A DNA stretch of 9,134 nt from Armatimonadota bacterium (GTDB lineage: Bacteria > Actinomycetota > Acidimicrobiia > Spongiisociales > UBA5794), in assembly GCA_008501565.1 (NCBI GenBank), contig QQUL01000151.1, positions 1-9,134 on the forward strand, in the 5' to 3' direction. The notes beneath the pieces were generated by a model. That model ran no database searches. It was given only the letters and a program-made list of their open reading frames with translations, and was not told the DNA's origin. Below are positions 1 to 6,382 of the stretch, piece after piece. Positions within the stretch are counted from its first letter, which is position 1. Each line of letters begins with the position of its first letter. Both the position numbers and the translations under genes were made by a program.

Positions 1-1
1 C

Positions 2-1144
2 TCGTGTCTGGTGCCGAGGAGTGTGATGAGAAAGTTCGACCCAACCGTCCACCGCGCGGTGTGGCCCTCGACCGGGAACTATGCCCGCGGCGGCGTCGCA
101 ATCTCACGGCTCATGCAGAGCCGCGGGGTTGCAGTGCTACCCGAGAACATGAGCAAGGAACGCTTCGATTGGCTCGATGAATGGGTCACAGATCCTGCGG
201 ACATCATCCGCACTCCGGGATCCGAGAGCAACGTGAAGGAGATCTATGACGCCTGCCATGAACTCGCCAAGGATCCAACCAACTTCATCCTGAACCAGTT
301 CAACGAGTTCGCAAACCATGTCGGTCACTATGCGGTCACCGGGCGTGCACTCGGCCATGTCTTTGAGGCAATGCTCAGAGACGAACCTTCACTGGAGTTG
401 GCTGCGGTGGTATCAGCATCGGGGTCGGCAGGCACACTGGCAATGGGGGACCGGCTCAAGGACGACTACGGCGCCAAGATCGTGGCCGTGGAAGCGCTTG
501 AATGCCCGACCATGCTCTACAACGGATACGGTGAACACAACATTCAGGGCATCGGGGACAAACACATCCCTCTGATCCACAATGTCATGAACACGGACAT
601 CGTGACCGCCGTGAGCGACGAGGCGACTGACGGATTGAACCTCGTATTCACCACCGATGTCGGTAAGGCATACCTGAGGGACAGCCTGGGGGTCGATCCG
701 GCGATCGTCGATCAACTGAAGCACTTCGGTTTTTCATCGATCTGCAACACGATTGCGGCGATCAAGACAGTCAAACAACTTGGCCTCGGACCGGATCAGG
801 TAGTGATGTCGGTCGCAACAGACGGATCCGAAATGTATGGAAGTGAGAAGGCAGACCATCTTGCATCGCGGTATTCCGAGGGCTTCCGTGAAGCTGACGC
901 TGCAGCGATCGTCTCACGTTTCCTGCTCGGCGCGGGAACCGACCACATCGAAGAGCTCGATACTGTCGGGAGGGAGCGCATATTCAACCTCGGGTACTTC
1001 ACGTGGGTTGAACAGCAGGGAGTGAGCCTGGCAGACTTCGACGCCAGACGCGATCAGGGCTTCTGGGGCACGCTGCATGGAATGACCCCTGCGTGGGATG
1101 CCATGATTGATGAGTTCAACGCCGAAACCGGCGTGCGTGTGTGA
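2..1144 (+). CDS. PLP-dependent fold-type II enzyme (cysteine synthase-like), 5' truncated
   Basis: The reading frame is open to the left edge, so the GTG at 11 is not a convincing start and the N-terminus lies outside the window. What remains (about 380 residues) is the body of a tryptophan-synthase-beta/cysteine-synthase fold. Visible motifs are STGNYARGG at 68-94, equivalent to the Asn loop that contacts PLP; VLPENMSKERFDWL shortly after, like the 'MPDTMSxERR' stretch of cysteine synthases; and a phosphate-binding loop, ASGSAGT, at about 416-436. A conserved-looking block, NGYGEHNIQGIGDKHIP, follows at about 521-571. The Schiff-base lysine should be upstream of position 1 and cannot be checked. 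Family knowledge suggests beta-replacement, beta-elimination or a thiolase-type reaction on an amino acid; the substrate is unknown. A second, different PLP enzyme starts about 16 bases after the stop, so the two are probably co-transcribed. OrtB-like (2-amino-4-ketopentanoate thiolase beta) or threonine-synthase-like roles are alternatives I cannot decide between. Confidence 0.85.
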   Translation, partial: SCLVPRSVMRKFDPTVHRAVWPSTGNYARGGVAISRLMQSRGVAVLPENMSKERFDWLDEWVTDPADIIRTPGSESNVKEIYDACHELAKDPTNFILNQFNEFANHVGHYAVTGRALGHVFEAMLRDEPSLELAAVVSASGSAGTLAMGDRLKDDYGAKIVAVEALECPTMLYNGYGEHNIQGIGDKHIPLIHNVMNTDIVTAVSDEATDGLNLVFTTDVGKAYLRDSLGVDPAIVDQLKHFGFSSICNTIAAIKTVKQLGLGPDQVVMSVATDGSEMYGSEKADHLASRYSEGFREADAAAIVSRFLLGAGTDHIEELDTVGRERIFNLGYFTWVEQQGVSLADFDARRDQGFWGTLHGMTPAWDAMIDEFNAETGVRV

Positions 1145-1160
1145 TGTGGCGTGTGAATCG

Positions 1161-2363
1161 GTGAGCAACCCGCGAACGCACGCGTCGTGGCTCGCAACAC
1201 CCGAGCGGGGTGTGTGGCCCACCAATCCACACGAAGAACCGAATCCCTTCGTTGCCTATCGCAGGATGCTCTGGTCGTGGCACCGGGCGATGGACGCCGG
1301 CTGGACCGACGGCGACTTCGTTCACCTCGTGCGCAATCTCGACACGGCCATCGGAGCGGTTGATGGCCATGGCTTTGTCCGTACACCAGCATCATGGGTA
1401 GCGGGACTCGGAGTACCAGATCCCGCGGCACGTGTGTTCGTGAAGGACGAGACTCACAATGTGAGCGGCTCTCACAAGGCACGTCATCTCATGGGTCAGC
1501 TCCTCCACCTTGCCGTTGATGCGGTTGCCGACGATCAGAGGCTCGCCATAGCAAGCTGCGGAAACGCGGCCCTCGGTGCAGCAACCGTTGCGCGGGCTGC
1601 CGGGCGCCCCATCGACGTTTTCATACCCACGTGGGCGGACAGCGCCGTCGTTGGGATCCTCACCGATCTTGACGCCACGATCCACGTGTGTGAACGTCGC
1701 CCAGGGGAAGTAGGGGATCCGTGCATGCGTCGGTTTCGCGAGGCGGTGGGTGAGGGTGCGTTGCCGTTTGGTGTGCAGTCGACCGAGAACCCGTGGACCC
1801 TCGATGGAGGGAGAACGATCGGATGGGAGCTCGGCGATCAGATCGCCGGAAACGTACCAGACCTCTTGTTCATCCAGGTCGGCGGAGGCGCGCTCCTCAC
1901 ATCCGCGACCATCGGATTGCTCGAGGCTTTCGATCGCGGACCTCTCACATCCGTGCCGCAGGTATGGGCTATCCAGGCCGAAGGATGCGCTCCATTCGAC
2001 CGTGCCTGGAGGGGTCTGAAACGCGACGGATCGATCGACGAGCGAATAGCGGATGCAGCCGCGAGATCCGACGTCTTGATGCAGCCATGGGAAGACCCCA
2101 GCAGCGCCGCGACGGGCATTCTTGACGATGTCACCTACGACTGGCTTGGAGTAGCCAGGGCGTTGCTCACAACTGGCGGTGAGTCCGTGGTCGCGTCCGA
2201 AAGCGAGATCCTGGAAGCAAACCAACGTGCCCGAAATGCGGGATTCGATGTCGATCACACTGGCTCTGCCGGCTATGCAGGAGCCCTTGCGGCACAGCGA
2301 ACCGGTCGCATACCGCCGGAAACTGAGCTCGCGGTGATCATGACCGGCGTGCTTCGGTCCTAG
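1161..2363 (+). CDS. PLP-dependent fold-type II enzyme (threonine synthase / lyase-thiolase-like)
   Basis: This is a complete protein of 400 residues from the GTG at 1161. Fold-type II signatures are present in order. VSGSHKARH (101-109) has the predicted PLP Schiff-base lysine K106 in an S-x-S-x-K context. ASCGNAALGA (131-140) is the Asn loop, QVGGGALL (239-246) the glycine-rich phosphate loop, and DHTGSAGYAG (365-374) a C-terminal substrate or cofactor loop. The pattern recalls threonine synthase and related lyases, but the N-terminus lacks the zinc-ribbon-like segment of some threonine synthases and I cannot name the substrate. It follows another PLP enzyme by 16 bases, suggesting an operon and possibly a heteromer or consecutive steps. 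Start choice: no clear Shine-Dalgarno exists. In-frame starts at 1107 (TTG), 1110 (ATG), 1137 and 1146 (GTG) would overlap or abut the previous gene and add a cysteine-rich peptide that looks like readthrough of the neighbour's codons. Start confidence is moderate. Confidence 0.85.
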   Translation: MSNPRTHASWLATPERGVWPTNPHEEPNPFVAYRRMLWSWHRAMDAGWTDGDFVHLVRNLDTAIGAVDGHGFVRTPASWVAGLGVPDPAARVFVKDETHNVSGSHKARHLMGQLLHLAVDAVADDQRLAIASCGNAALGAATVARAAGRPIDVFIPTWADSAVVGILTDLDATIHVCERRPGEVGDPCMRRFREAVGEGALPFGVQSTENPWTLDGGRTIGWELGDQIAGNVPDLLFIQVGGGALLTSATIGLLEAFDRGPLTSVPQVWAIQAEGCAPFDRAWRGLKRDGSIDERIADAAARSDVLMQPWEDPSSAATGILDDVTYDWLGVARALLTTGGESVVASESEILEANQRARNAGFDVDHTGSAGYAGALAAQRTGRIPPETELAVIMTGVLRS

Positions 2364-2376
2364 CGATCCGGACTGC

Positions 2377-2395
2377 GAGAGCACACGGTGCTCTC
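2377..2395 (+). terminator. Hairpin terminator after the PLP gene pair
   Basis: GAGAGCAC (2377-2384) and GTGCTCTC (2388-2395) form a perfect 8-bp stem with a 3-base loop (ACG), 13 bases after the stop codon at 2363. Only two T residues follow, so it is not a canonical intrinsic terminator with a U tract. Such tract-poor hairpins are common in high-GC actinobacteria. Its position between the end of one unit and a good promoter for the next supports the call. Confidence 0.6.
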
Positions 2396-2419
2396 TTACG
2401 TACGGAGCCGATCTCCGAG

Positions 2420-2448
2420 TTGCAAGAGGTCATGGTCATGGCGATAAT
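2420..2448 (+). promoter_or_regulatory. Sigma-70-type promoter for the adenylate cyclase gene
   Basis: A -35 box TTGCAA (2420-2425, 4/6 to consensus) and a -10 box GATAAT (2443-2448, 5/6) are separated by exactly 17 bases. The predicted transcript starts near 2455, leaving a leader of about 33 bases before the ATG at 2488. Just upstream of the -35 is a small inverted repeat, CGGAG-N5-CTCCG (2403-2417), and the spacer contains a tandem GGTCAT pair (2428-2439). Either could be a regulator site, but neither is a recognised operator. Confidence 0.55.
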
Positions 2449-2475
2449 CCCGAGGTCCATGAGTAATCGACCGGC

Positions 2476-2479
2476 GAGG
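2476..2479 (+). promoter_or_regulatory. Shine-Dalgarno site of the adenylate cyclase gene
   Basis: GAGG (in the context GCGAGG) ends 8 bases before the ATG at 2488. It favours that start over the in-frame ATG at 2506. Confidence 0.5.
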
Positions 2480-2487
2480 TTCGTCCG

Positions 2488-3765
2488 ATGGTCCCGACGA
2501 CCTCGATGATTCATCGGGGATCCCTCCAGCAGTTCACGCTTCGGTTTCTTGACGACGAGCTCGAGGATCGATACCAGATGGAGGAGGGGGCCGACGGTTT
2601 GGTCGGCTACCGAATCATCACGGGAGCCACAGTTCTCCTGTGGGCGGCAGCAGCCATATTGCTACCGATGGGCACCAGCATCGAGACCGGCGTGGCGCAA
2701 CGTGTTGGAATCGTCATGGTGGTCGTCGGATCGCTTTGCTTCATTGCGTCAGGCTGGGCAACCACGATGAACCGTCAGCACGCGCTGGCGTCCCTGTTGA
2801 CCTCGGCGAACGGGCTCGTCATTCTTGCGATGGGGGTCTCCACAGAGTTCATCAACGGCTACGCAATCGCCGCGATCATGTTGCTGTTCCTCTTTGGCTT
2901 CGTGTCGCGTACACGCTTCGTGTATGCGGCCGCCCGGACGTTCGTGATCGCGCTCGGTCTCACGCTTGTCGTTGTCACCTACGACGGCTCCGGCAGCCTG
3001 CTCATCGATTGGTTTCTTTTCCTGGCCGCCGCCCTCGCGAGCCTGTTGGGTCTTCGCCTGATTGAACGAAACAGACGCCGCTCCTGGCACCAGTGGCTTG
3101 TCATTGAGGAACAAACCGAGAGTATCCAAACAGAACGTGCTGAATCCGAACGTCTTCTTCTCAATGTCCTCCCTGCATCAATATCCGCACGACTCAGGCA
3201 CGGTGAGTACCCGATCGCTGATGACTTCTCGTCCGTGACCGTGCTGTTCGCCGACATCGTCGGCTTCACACCGATGGCTGCCAAGCTGACAGCCCCAGAA
3301 ACCATTCTGATGCTTGACCGCCTTTTCTCCGATTTCGATGAGCTGGTGGCTGAACGAGAGCTTGAGAAGATCAAGACGATCGGGGATTCCTACATGGCTG
3401 TCGGCGGTCTGCCAGAGCCGATGAAGGACCACGCTGTGCGCGTTGTGGATCTCGGTCTGGCGCTCGTCGAGTGCACGGCAACATCCCGGGACTTCCGTGG
3501 CCTTGCCGTGAGAGTCGGTGTTCATTCGGGACCGGTGGCAGGTGGCGTCATTGGGACGACGAAGTTCTCATACGACGTATGGGGGGACACCGTCAACATC
3601 GCATCGAGGCTGGAGGAGTCAGGCGAACCGGGGAAGGTTCATGTAAGTGTTGAGACGAAAGCCCTTGTCGGTGACGCTTTCACCTTCGAGCCTCGGGTGC
3701 CCATCGATATTCGTGGTGTGGGCACCATGGCCACGTACCTCGTATCCAGTCGCAGTGGATTCTGA
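2488..3765 (+). CDS. Membrane-anchored class III adenylate cyclase (Rv1625c-like)
   Basis: This 425-residue protein converts ATP to cAMP at the cytoplasmic face of the membrane. The N-terminal half has about six hydrophobic helices (roughly 44-60, 72-92, 99-117, 122-140, 149-164, 170-190). A charged signalling helix (about 200-222) and the ERLLLNVLP linker (221-229) follow, then the cyclase homology domain (about 245-422). All class III catalytic residues are visible: metal-binding D256 (in FADIVGFT) and D300 (in KTIGDSYM), adenine-selecting K296 and D363 (YDVWGD), and transition-state N370 and R374 (VNIASR). The Lys/Asp pair indicates ATP rather than GTP. Each chain carries one complete set, so it should work as a homodimer, like M. 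tuberculosis Rv1625c, which has the same architecture and nearly the same size. A promoter at 2420-2448 and a GAGG site suggest independent expression. Its stop lies three bases from the convergent ligD stop. Confidence 0.93.
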   Translation: MVPTTSMIHRGSLQQFTLRFLDDELEDRYQMEEGADGLVGYRIITGATVLLWAAAAILLPMGTSIETGVAQRVGIVMVVVGSLCFIASGWATTMNRQHALASLLTSANGLVILAMGVSTEFINGYAIAAIMLLFLFGFVSRTRFVYAAARTFVIALGLTLVVVTYDGSGSLLIDWFLFLAAALASLLGLRLIERNRRRSWHQWLVIEEQTESIQTERAESERLLLNVLPASISARLRHGEYPIADDFSSVTVLFADIVGFTPMAAKLTAPETILMLDRLFSDFDELVAERELEKIKTIGDSYMAVGGLPEPMKDHAVRVVDLGLALVECTATSRDFRGLAVRVGVHSGPVAGGVIGTTKFSYDVWGDTVNIASRLEESGEPGKVHVSVETKALVGDAFTFEPRVPIDIRGVGTMATYLVSSRSGF

Positions 3766-3768
3766 CCA

Positions 3769-6303
3769 CTAGCTCCGTTCGATCAGATTGGACAGACCAG
3801 CCGCTAGGTTCGGATTCCCGTCGAGTATGGGGAGGAGCGGATCGTTCTTCATGCGCGACAGGCGTGACGGCATGGTTTTGATCGTGAATCTCGCTGGATC
3901 GAGTTTGTCCGTGACCTCTGACCAGCGAAGGGGAGCGGAGACCGTCGCTCCCGGAACCGGACGAACCGCATACGGCGCAGCGATGAGCTTTCCACGACCA
4001 TTCTGGACGAAGTCGATATAGACGCGGTCACCACGGGCAGCAGGAGAACGAACCGTCGTGGCGATATCGGGAATCCCGGATTCGACGATCCGGGCAACAA
4101 GCTCTCCGAGGAGTTTCTGCCTCATGTAATCATGGCCCGTTCCCATCGGGATCATGACATGGAGTCCCGACTGACCGCTTGTCTTGACATTGCACGGGAT
4201 ATCCATGTCATCACACAGACGCTTTATTGCTCGCGCCACTGTCACAACTGCTGTGAACGGAGCGGTCTTGGGATCGAGGTCGAGAATGCACCAGTCGGGG
4301 GTGTCGATCGTTGTGACCCGTGACGCCCAGATGTGCAGGGGAATTGCACCAAGATTGATGATGTAGCGGAGGGCGTCCGCGTCCTCGCACACGAAGTAGT
4401 TGTTGCCACGCTCGGAAGTTTTACGCAGTCCAACTCCCGAGGAACCCGAAGGGTCATCGTCAGAAGAGGCAATCCATTCGGTTCGGATCGTTGGCGGAAC
4501 GAAACCGGGCGCATTCTTCTGGTAGAACGACTTCCCTGCGATCCCGTCCGGGTACCGCACGGTGACGAGCGGCCGATCGGCCAGGTAGGGGAGCAGGTGG
4601 TCGGCGACAGCGTCGTAGTAGGCGAGAAGGTCACCTTTGGTGTAGCCGTCGTCTGGCCAGAACACCTTGTCGAGATTCGATGTTCGGACTGCGGATGCGT
4701 CCGCGGGAGCGGGTGGCTCGCCCCTCCTCTCGTCGGAACCGGTCAGGTCTGCCACGGTTTCGAGCGATGCATCGAATCTGGTCCGTACGAAAACGGGTTG
4801 ACGGAGGGCACCACCTGCCGTGATCTCCTTGTAGCGGACATCGATGAACAGTTCCGGAGCGACCCATGTGGACGTTTCATCTTCCGGGAGACCCGTGACC
4901 GAGGGAAGATGGTCAGAGATCGCGACCAGATCGGCGTGGATGTCCCCGATCTGTTTGGTGTCGAACCCGGTTCCGACCCTGCCCGCGTACGCAAGGGCAC
5001 CCCGTGCGATACCTGCCACATGCAACGCCCCGAAGTGGGTTCTCGCGCCTTCCGGCTTCGTGAATCCGACGACTGCAAAGGTGTCCGTGTGTTCAACCCT
5101 CATCTTGAGCCAATCGTCCGAGCGGCCGGAGCGATAAAGGGAATCGGACCTCTTTGCCATGATGCCTTCAAGCCCCATGGCTGCTGCCCCTTCAAATGTT
5201 TCAATGCCGCGTTCCGGTACATGATCAGCAAAGCGAAGTGGTCCAACGCTGGGAACGAGGTATCCAAGTGCTTCCTTGCGCGTAGCAAGCGGGAGTTGTG
5301 TGAAGTCACGGCCCTCAAACCCGATAAGGTCAAAAGCAAACAGCGTGGCCGGAGACCTCACGGAGGCGGATCTGACATCGAAGTGGTTGGTGAGCTTGCT
5401 TCGCTTCTGGAGTGCCCCGAAGGACGGTTTGCCATCGTTGTCGAGCATCACAACCTCGCCGTCGAGCACCAGCGACTCGGCAGGAAGCGCGGCGACTGCC
5501 GAAGCGATCTCGGGAAATGTTTGCGTGGCGTCAATGCCACTTCGGTATTGGAGGAGCACGAGATGGTCGCTCTTGTGGGCAATCAGGCGATACCCATCGT
5601 ATTTGATCTCGAACAGCCAGCCCGGACGTGAGAATGGCTCATCTGCCGTTTCGGCGAGCATCGGCGTGAACGGTCGAGAATCCGATTTGAGGAGGGGAAC
5701 ATTCCAGGTGGTGAGGAGATCTCTCAGTGTGTCAACTTTCGTCGAGCCCTGGACAAGGTCATCGATCGTGAGTCCGCTGAGCACCGACGACTCGTCGAAA
5801 TCCGGGTCTCCATCTCGAGACCACGCATCCGGTTTCTTGATGAGAAGCCAGTCCTTCGGGCCCTTCGTGGTCTTGACCAGGGTGAAGCGTCCGTTGATCT
5901 TGTAGCCGTGGAGATCGAAGAGCAGCTTGCCGTGCTCGATCCCGTGCTTCGGATCTTCGATGATCTCAAGTGCGCCCCGGTCCCAGACAATCATGGGACC
6001 TGCTCCGTACTCGCCGTCCGGGATCACACCTTCGAACTCGGCGTAGTCGATCGGATGATCCTCCGTGTGGGCTGCGAACCGCTTCACGGATGGGTCGAGG
6101 GAGATGCCCTGCGGAACCGCCCATGACAGGAGCACGCCGTCGTGTTCCAAACGGAGGTCGTAGTGCAATCGCGTTGCGGCATGCTTCTGGATCACGAACT
6201 GGAGCGCTCCGCTCGGCGCTTTGCCTCCAAAGGGTTCTGGAGTCTTGTCCGGATCACGCTTGGCTCGATATTCGGCAAGGGGATCAACACGATCAGATGG
6301 CAT
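3769..6303 (-). CDS. ligD: Multifunctional NHEJ DNA ligase LigD (PE-LIG-POL)
   Basis: LigD processes and seals double-strand breaks with Ku. From the ATG at 6303 it has 844 residues, close to the 840 of Pseudomonas aeruginosa LigD. The N-terminal 3'-phosphoesterase domain (about 10-165) carries H41, H47, D49, R51, H83 and Y87, each one position from the residues known in P. aeruginosa LigD. The ATP-dependent ligase domain (about 205-520) has the nucleotidyl lysine K234 in EIKYDGYR, FAFDLIGFEG (322-331), LEGIMAKR (378-385) and WLKMR (398-402). The C-terminal primase-polymerase domain (about 538-840) has metal-binding D675 and D677 (LDLDP) and D764 (YIDF), plus SGQSGLHV (709-716). All three activities look intact. 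The domain order is that of Pseudomonas, not the POL-PE-LIG of Mycobacterium. A longer frame reaches 6576 but would run into ku; the residues from MPSDRVDPLAEYRAKR match the family's N-terminus. No strong Shine-Dalgarno is present. Confidence 0.96.
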   Translation of the reverse strand: MPSDRVDPLAEYRAKRDPDKTPEPFGGKAPSGALQFVIQKHAATRLHYDLRLEHDGVLLSWAVPQGISLDPSVKRFAAHTEDHPIDYAEFEGVIPDGEYGAGPMIVWDRGALEIIEDPKHGIEHGKLLFDLHGYKINGRFTLVKTTKGPKDWLLIKKPDAWSRDGDPDFDESSVLSGLTIDDLVQGSTKVDTLRDLLTTWNVPLLKSDSRPFTPMLAETADEPFSRPGWLFEIKYDGYRLIAHKSDHLVLLQYRSGIDATQTFPEIASAVAALPAESLVLDGEVVMLDNDGKPSFGALQKRSKLTNHFDVRSASVRSPATLFAFDLIGFEGRDFTQLPLATRKEALGYLVPSVGPLRFADHVPERGIETFEGAAAMGLEGIMAKRSDSLYRSGRSDDWLKMRVEHTDTFAVVGFTKPEGARTHFGALHVAGIARGALAYAGRVGTGFDTKQIGDIHADLVAISDHLPSVTGLPEDETSTWVAPELFIDVRYKEITAGGALRQPVFVRTRFDASLETVADLTGSDERRGEPPAPADASAVRTSNLDKVFWPDDGYTKGDLLAYYDAVADHLLPYLADRPLVTVRYPDGIAGKSFYQKNAPGFVPPTIRTEWIASSDDDPSGSSGVGLRKTSERGNNYFVCEDADALRYIINLGAIPLHIWASRVTTIDTPDWCILDLDPKTAPFTAVVTVARAIKRLCDDMDIPCNVKTSGQSGLHVMIPMGTGHDYMRQKLLGELVARIVESGIPDIATTVRSPAARGDRVYIDFVQNGRGKLIAAPYAVRPVPGATVSAPLRWSEVTDKLDPARFTIKTMPSRLSRMKNDPLLPILDGNPNLAAGLSNLIERS

Positions 6304-6309
6304 CGCCAG

Positions 6310-6315
6310 ATGGTA
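6310..6315 (-). promoter_or_regulatory. -10-like box immediately upstream of ligD
   Basis: Read on the minus strand, TACCAT (TANNNT type) lies six bases before the ligD ATG at 6303. With a usual start about seven bases downstream of the -10, transcription would begin at or next to the A of the ATG, giving a leaderless mRNA. That would fit the lack of a convincing Shine-Dalgarno. No strong -35 is seen. The call rests on position and a loose hexamer. Confidence 0.3.
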
Positions 6316-6318
6316 CGC

Positions 6319-6338
6319 CTTTGCGCCGTTCCGCAAAG
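6319..6338. promoter_or_regulatory. Inverted repeat in the ku-ligD divergent region, possible operator
   Basis: CTTTGCG (6319-6325) and CGCAAAG (6332-6338) are perfect 7-base inverted arms with a 6-base spacer (CCGTTC), a 20-base dyad sized for a dimeric helix-turn-helix regulator. It sits 16 bases from the ligD start and 45 bases from the ku start. It is directly upstream of the ligD -10-like box, so a bound protein could block ligD transcription and also affect ku. In ligD-sense RNA the same arms could form a hairpin if transcription began upstream. No known regulator motif is recognised. Confidence 0.4.
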
Positions 6339-6368
6339 AAATCGTGGTCAAATGCGTGTTCGGGGGTT

Positions 6369-6374
6369 TAGGGT
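6369..6374 (+). promoter_or_regulatory. -10-like box immediately upstream of ku
   Basis: TAGGGT (TANNNT type) ends eight bases before the ku ATG at 6383. A weak -35-like TGGTCA lies at 6345-6350, 18 bases upstream. If used, the transcript would start at about 6381-6383 and be leaderless or nearly so. The same bases contain AGGG (6370-6373), nine bases before the ATG, which could instead serve as a Shine-Dalgarno on a longer transcript; the two readings compete. Confidence 0.3.
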
Positions 6375-6382
6375 ACTTCCCT

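Noticed and set aside
1392..2384. Open frame of 330 codons on the minus strand opposite the second PLP enzyme
   Set aside because: It is a shadow frame of a gene with clear PLP-enzyme motifs; the translation is low in hydrophobic cores and resembles no family.
4333..5631. Long open frame (about 430 codons) on the plus strand inside ligD
   Set aside because: It is exactly antisense to the catalytically intact LigD ligase and polymerase domains. Its translation has no recognisable domain and an unnatural composition. Long antisense frames are expected in GC-rich genes.
6221..6382. N-terminal extension of Ku upstream of 6383
   Set aside because: It overlaps ligD and the intergenic region, including the dyad. 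Ku proteins begin with the equivalent of MAGRPIASGTISFG.
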